DNA of 64,000 bases, from NCBI RefSeq assembly GCF_009389715.1, contig NC_052405.1, positions 9,403,194 to 9,467,193 of the forward strand, written 5' to 3'. Every line of letters starts with the position of its first letter. The stretch's first letter is position 1. Positions 61,531 through 64,000 of the stretch are shown one piece after another. The notes under the pieces were generated by a model. It was not told the origin of the DNA. It saw only the letters and a list, made by a program, of their open reading frames with translations, and did no database searches. This DNA is from Phoenix dactylifera. Lineage: Eukaryota > Streptophyta > Magnoliopsida > Arecales > Arecaceae. A program made the position numbers and the translations under genes.

Positions 61531-64000
61531 TCATGACCTTAGCCTACTACAAGTGATTTCATAGATAACTCGGAGAAAACTCTTCGAGTGTTCTTCTTCA
61601 GGCAATTTAAGAAGCTTTGCAACTCTGGAGAATGATGCTTGGTGCTTTATGAGAGCATCTTCACTTGTCCCTGTCCATGGTTCCTTGTGGAGCTTTGGTG
61701 GTGATATTGCCCACTGCATTGCCCATATGGCCAGTGGGCGCATGTAGCACAAGGATCGGTATTGGTCATCATTGTTCCAAGCTTCAGGGGTCTGAAAAGA
61801 ATACCTGTTGTTCAAATTAAACCATTAGATATTGGCAATGGGTAAAGTGCAGAGGTATTGCGACAATATTTGAAGTAACACTAGTTAAAAAATGAAACAG
61901 CAAGTTGAGATTGACATAAATAATTGCCTTTGCTTCATTTTTTCATGGAAGTCCCACTGGACAAACAATTTATAGTATCATATAAGTCATCTGCCACGAC
62001 TCTTATCAAAACAGACATCCACCACCAATTCTAACTCTTGCAGCTTATATCCATGTTATCATATATAATCTTCGCATCCTTTTGCTATCCTTTTTTTCTT
62101 TGAAAAAAGAAAATTGAACCCTCCCATTATTAAGGCTCCTCTATCTTCAGTGCACCCATCTGTACATCTTATATGGTTTCCACTTCCATGTCCTTGATTA
62201 ATCCAAGTCCTCTATTTTTGTAATATATTCACCTTAGCTGCTTAGCACATATCTTCTATGCCCAACATGTAAGACCAGCAGCAGTACGACCATATTTATG
62301 TCCTATTAGATTTTCCTTCGTTAGTCAATTCTATAGGATGTCTTTTGACTCTCTCTCTATATTGTTTTATGATTATCAAAATAACAAAAAGTATCAGCTA
62401 TTCAGTATCTGACCCATTGGTTTTGAGTCTTTTGACGGCCTAGCTCATTTCTGGATCAAATAAAATTGCAATGCATATACTTTAACTTTATCCTTCTTTC
62501 TCAGCTCTTATCCTACTTCCTTCCATTATCCCAACCTAGCACTTAACCATGATTTCATCACTTCCGTTGACACTATACCAAGTACCCACAAAAAGACGTG
62601 CAACCAAATACCTCCTCCTATTCGGTAGTAATTTCACATATAACAAGGGTAAAGAGATGCTAAAAGGGCAAGAAACAATGAAGTCTAGAGCATCCAAAAC
62701 AATGCAGGTGTTGCTAACCACTTAATTCAATGTAAAATTTGAAAAAAGCACCAATTTAAATTCAACTCCATAAATGACTTGAATCAGGGCAAGGATGCAT
62801 GAGGGAACTAAATGATATATCTTTTTCAGTTGCCTGTCTATTCCTGATTTGGTGCATATGAGGCACACATCAGAAATAATGATCATCTGAGAAAGTTCTG
62901 TTTGCTTTGACATGGAATATTGATCAGAAGTTCAGGCAACTGATCCAGGCTGGTAGGAACATCTGATCAATGGAATGTATTAGCTGCAGATGACATGTAA
63001 CCTACTCATAGCATCCTTTTTACAATGCAAGTCATAAAAATTACAACTATTACTTTCGGAACTAGTAAAAGTAACAGATACTCACCCAAGTCCTTCCTGA
63101 GACCAAGCAGCATCATAGATCCCTTGTGCAGTTCTAAGTCCTGTTTCTACCATGCCTTCTTGTATCATAGCAGCTGCAATCGAATAAGTCACACCAGGCC
63201 ATATCTCTCTCGATTGCATTGCAGACATGTCAACAGTGCCATCTGGCCTCATCCCATTAACTGCTCCTCTCTTTCCATCCTTGAACTTTAAAACATTGAA
63301 ACTGAAAACTCTTTCAAGTGCACTTTGTGCTTTCTCTTTATCAACAATTGGCATAAGACCACATGCTTTAGCATACCTGGAAAATGGTTTTGTCATTTTC
63401 TTAGGGAATCTTTTGCAACTTTTAACAATTAGAGACAGATTGAGTTTCCCTGTGCTAGCATGTAGTTTAAAGAGAGACACCTCACTAGCACTTCAAAACG
63501 AAAAAAAGGAAAAAGAATTGGAGAAAAGGAATCCATGTTGCAATTGGCTAGTTATATAATCCACAATTCCACATGTTCTACAGAAGATTTGAAGCTCGAA
63601 TAGAAAAGAATGAAATGCAAGTAGAAAGATATTTGAGCAGGAATTCAGATTGAATTGTATAATGAGGATGATGAGATAATGATGCACATCCATTTTACAA
63701 GGGCACTGACTGGGAAAAGAAATCAGAAAACATCATAGAGAAAAATTGCCTTTCATAAATTAGCGCAAACAAATGTACTTTTATACACAAAAAGGAGTAT
63801 CTCAGAGAAGCAACATCCATTTAAGAGCGAGGGTTTTGATATAAGTAGAATTAACTAAAAAAATTAATTCCTTGATGAAAGAACGAACTCCTTTTGCTGA
63901 ATAAAGTAGCATGGTTGACTTAATATGTTAATACATACCATTGTCCAGCCAACTGATCTGCTTGGATAGATGAGCTTGTCTTGCCACCACTATTGTCATA
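61531..64000 (-). CDS. Non-lysosomal glucosylceramidase (GBA2-type, GH116), 3' part
   Basis: Three exons: 64000-63939 (partial), 63376-63086 and 61804-61531; the last 208 residues, stop TGA at 61533-61531. All junctions keep frame, including a Trp codon split across the first. The enzyme family hydrolyses glucosylceramide to glucose and ceramide at cytosolic membrane faces. The part present is the C-terminal (alpha/alpha)6 domain, with family motifs [60 protein letters not shown] and [13 protein letters not shown]. The catalytic acidic residues lie upstream, outside the window. The intron 61805-63085 contains nothing recognisable. Confidence 0.94.

Overview
The window is nuclear DNA from a flowering plant, probably a monocot. 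It has long AT-rich introns with GT..AG junctions, many small DNA transposons, a decayed Ty1/copia element and plant-specific genes. A palm-like genome would fit, but that is an impression and not something the sequence proves. Nothing prokaryotic was seen: no CRISPR array, operon, phage or tRNA/rRNA gene. I found no gene system that looks truly undescribed; the unusual material is repeat biology and gene structure.

Layout. 1-6250 is gene-poor. It holds a broken sedoheptulose-1,7-bisphosphatase (SBPase) fragment, an unidentified minus-strand possible exon pair, and a Tourist-like element. 6251-7039 (-) is the large first exon of an uncharacterised acidic membrane protein whose 3' end was not found. 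10134-13391 (-) is a complete five-exon PP2C phosphatase of the AP2C (MAPK phosphatase) type. 16712-23414 (+) is a full-length but inactivated copia retrotransposon with both LTRs and a TAACA target duplication. 23420-27700 has no gene. 27943-38737 (+) is an eight-exon gene for a FUBP-like two-KH RNA-binding protein with a Tyr/Gly/Gln-rich tail. 41058-57513 (-) is a complete 15-exon tubulin-folding cofactor E gene (CAP-Gly, LRR, ubiquitin-like) whose introns carry several DNA transposons. 57545-61530 is intergenic, with two AT-rich MITE-like elements. 61531-64000 (-) is the 3' part of a GBA2-type (GH116) non-lysosomal glucosylceramidase gene that continues past the window.

The genes are unrelated housekeeping or signalling genes and do not form a cluster. 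The KH and cofactor E genes are convergent, with about 2.3 kb between stop codons. Exon coordinates were worked out by hand from GT/AG junctions with checked reading frame. For the PP2C, KH and cofactor E genes every junction keeps frame, which is strong internal support. UTR ends are not defined.
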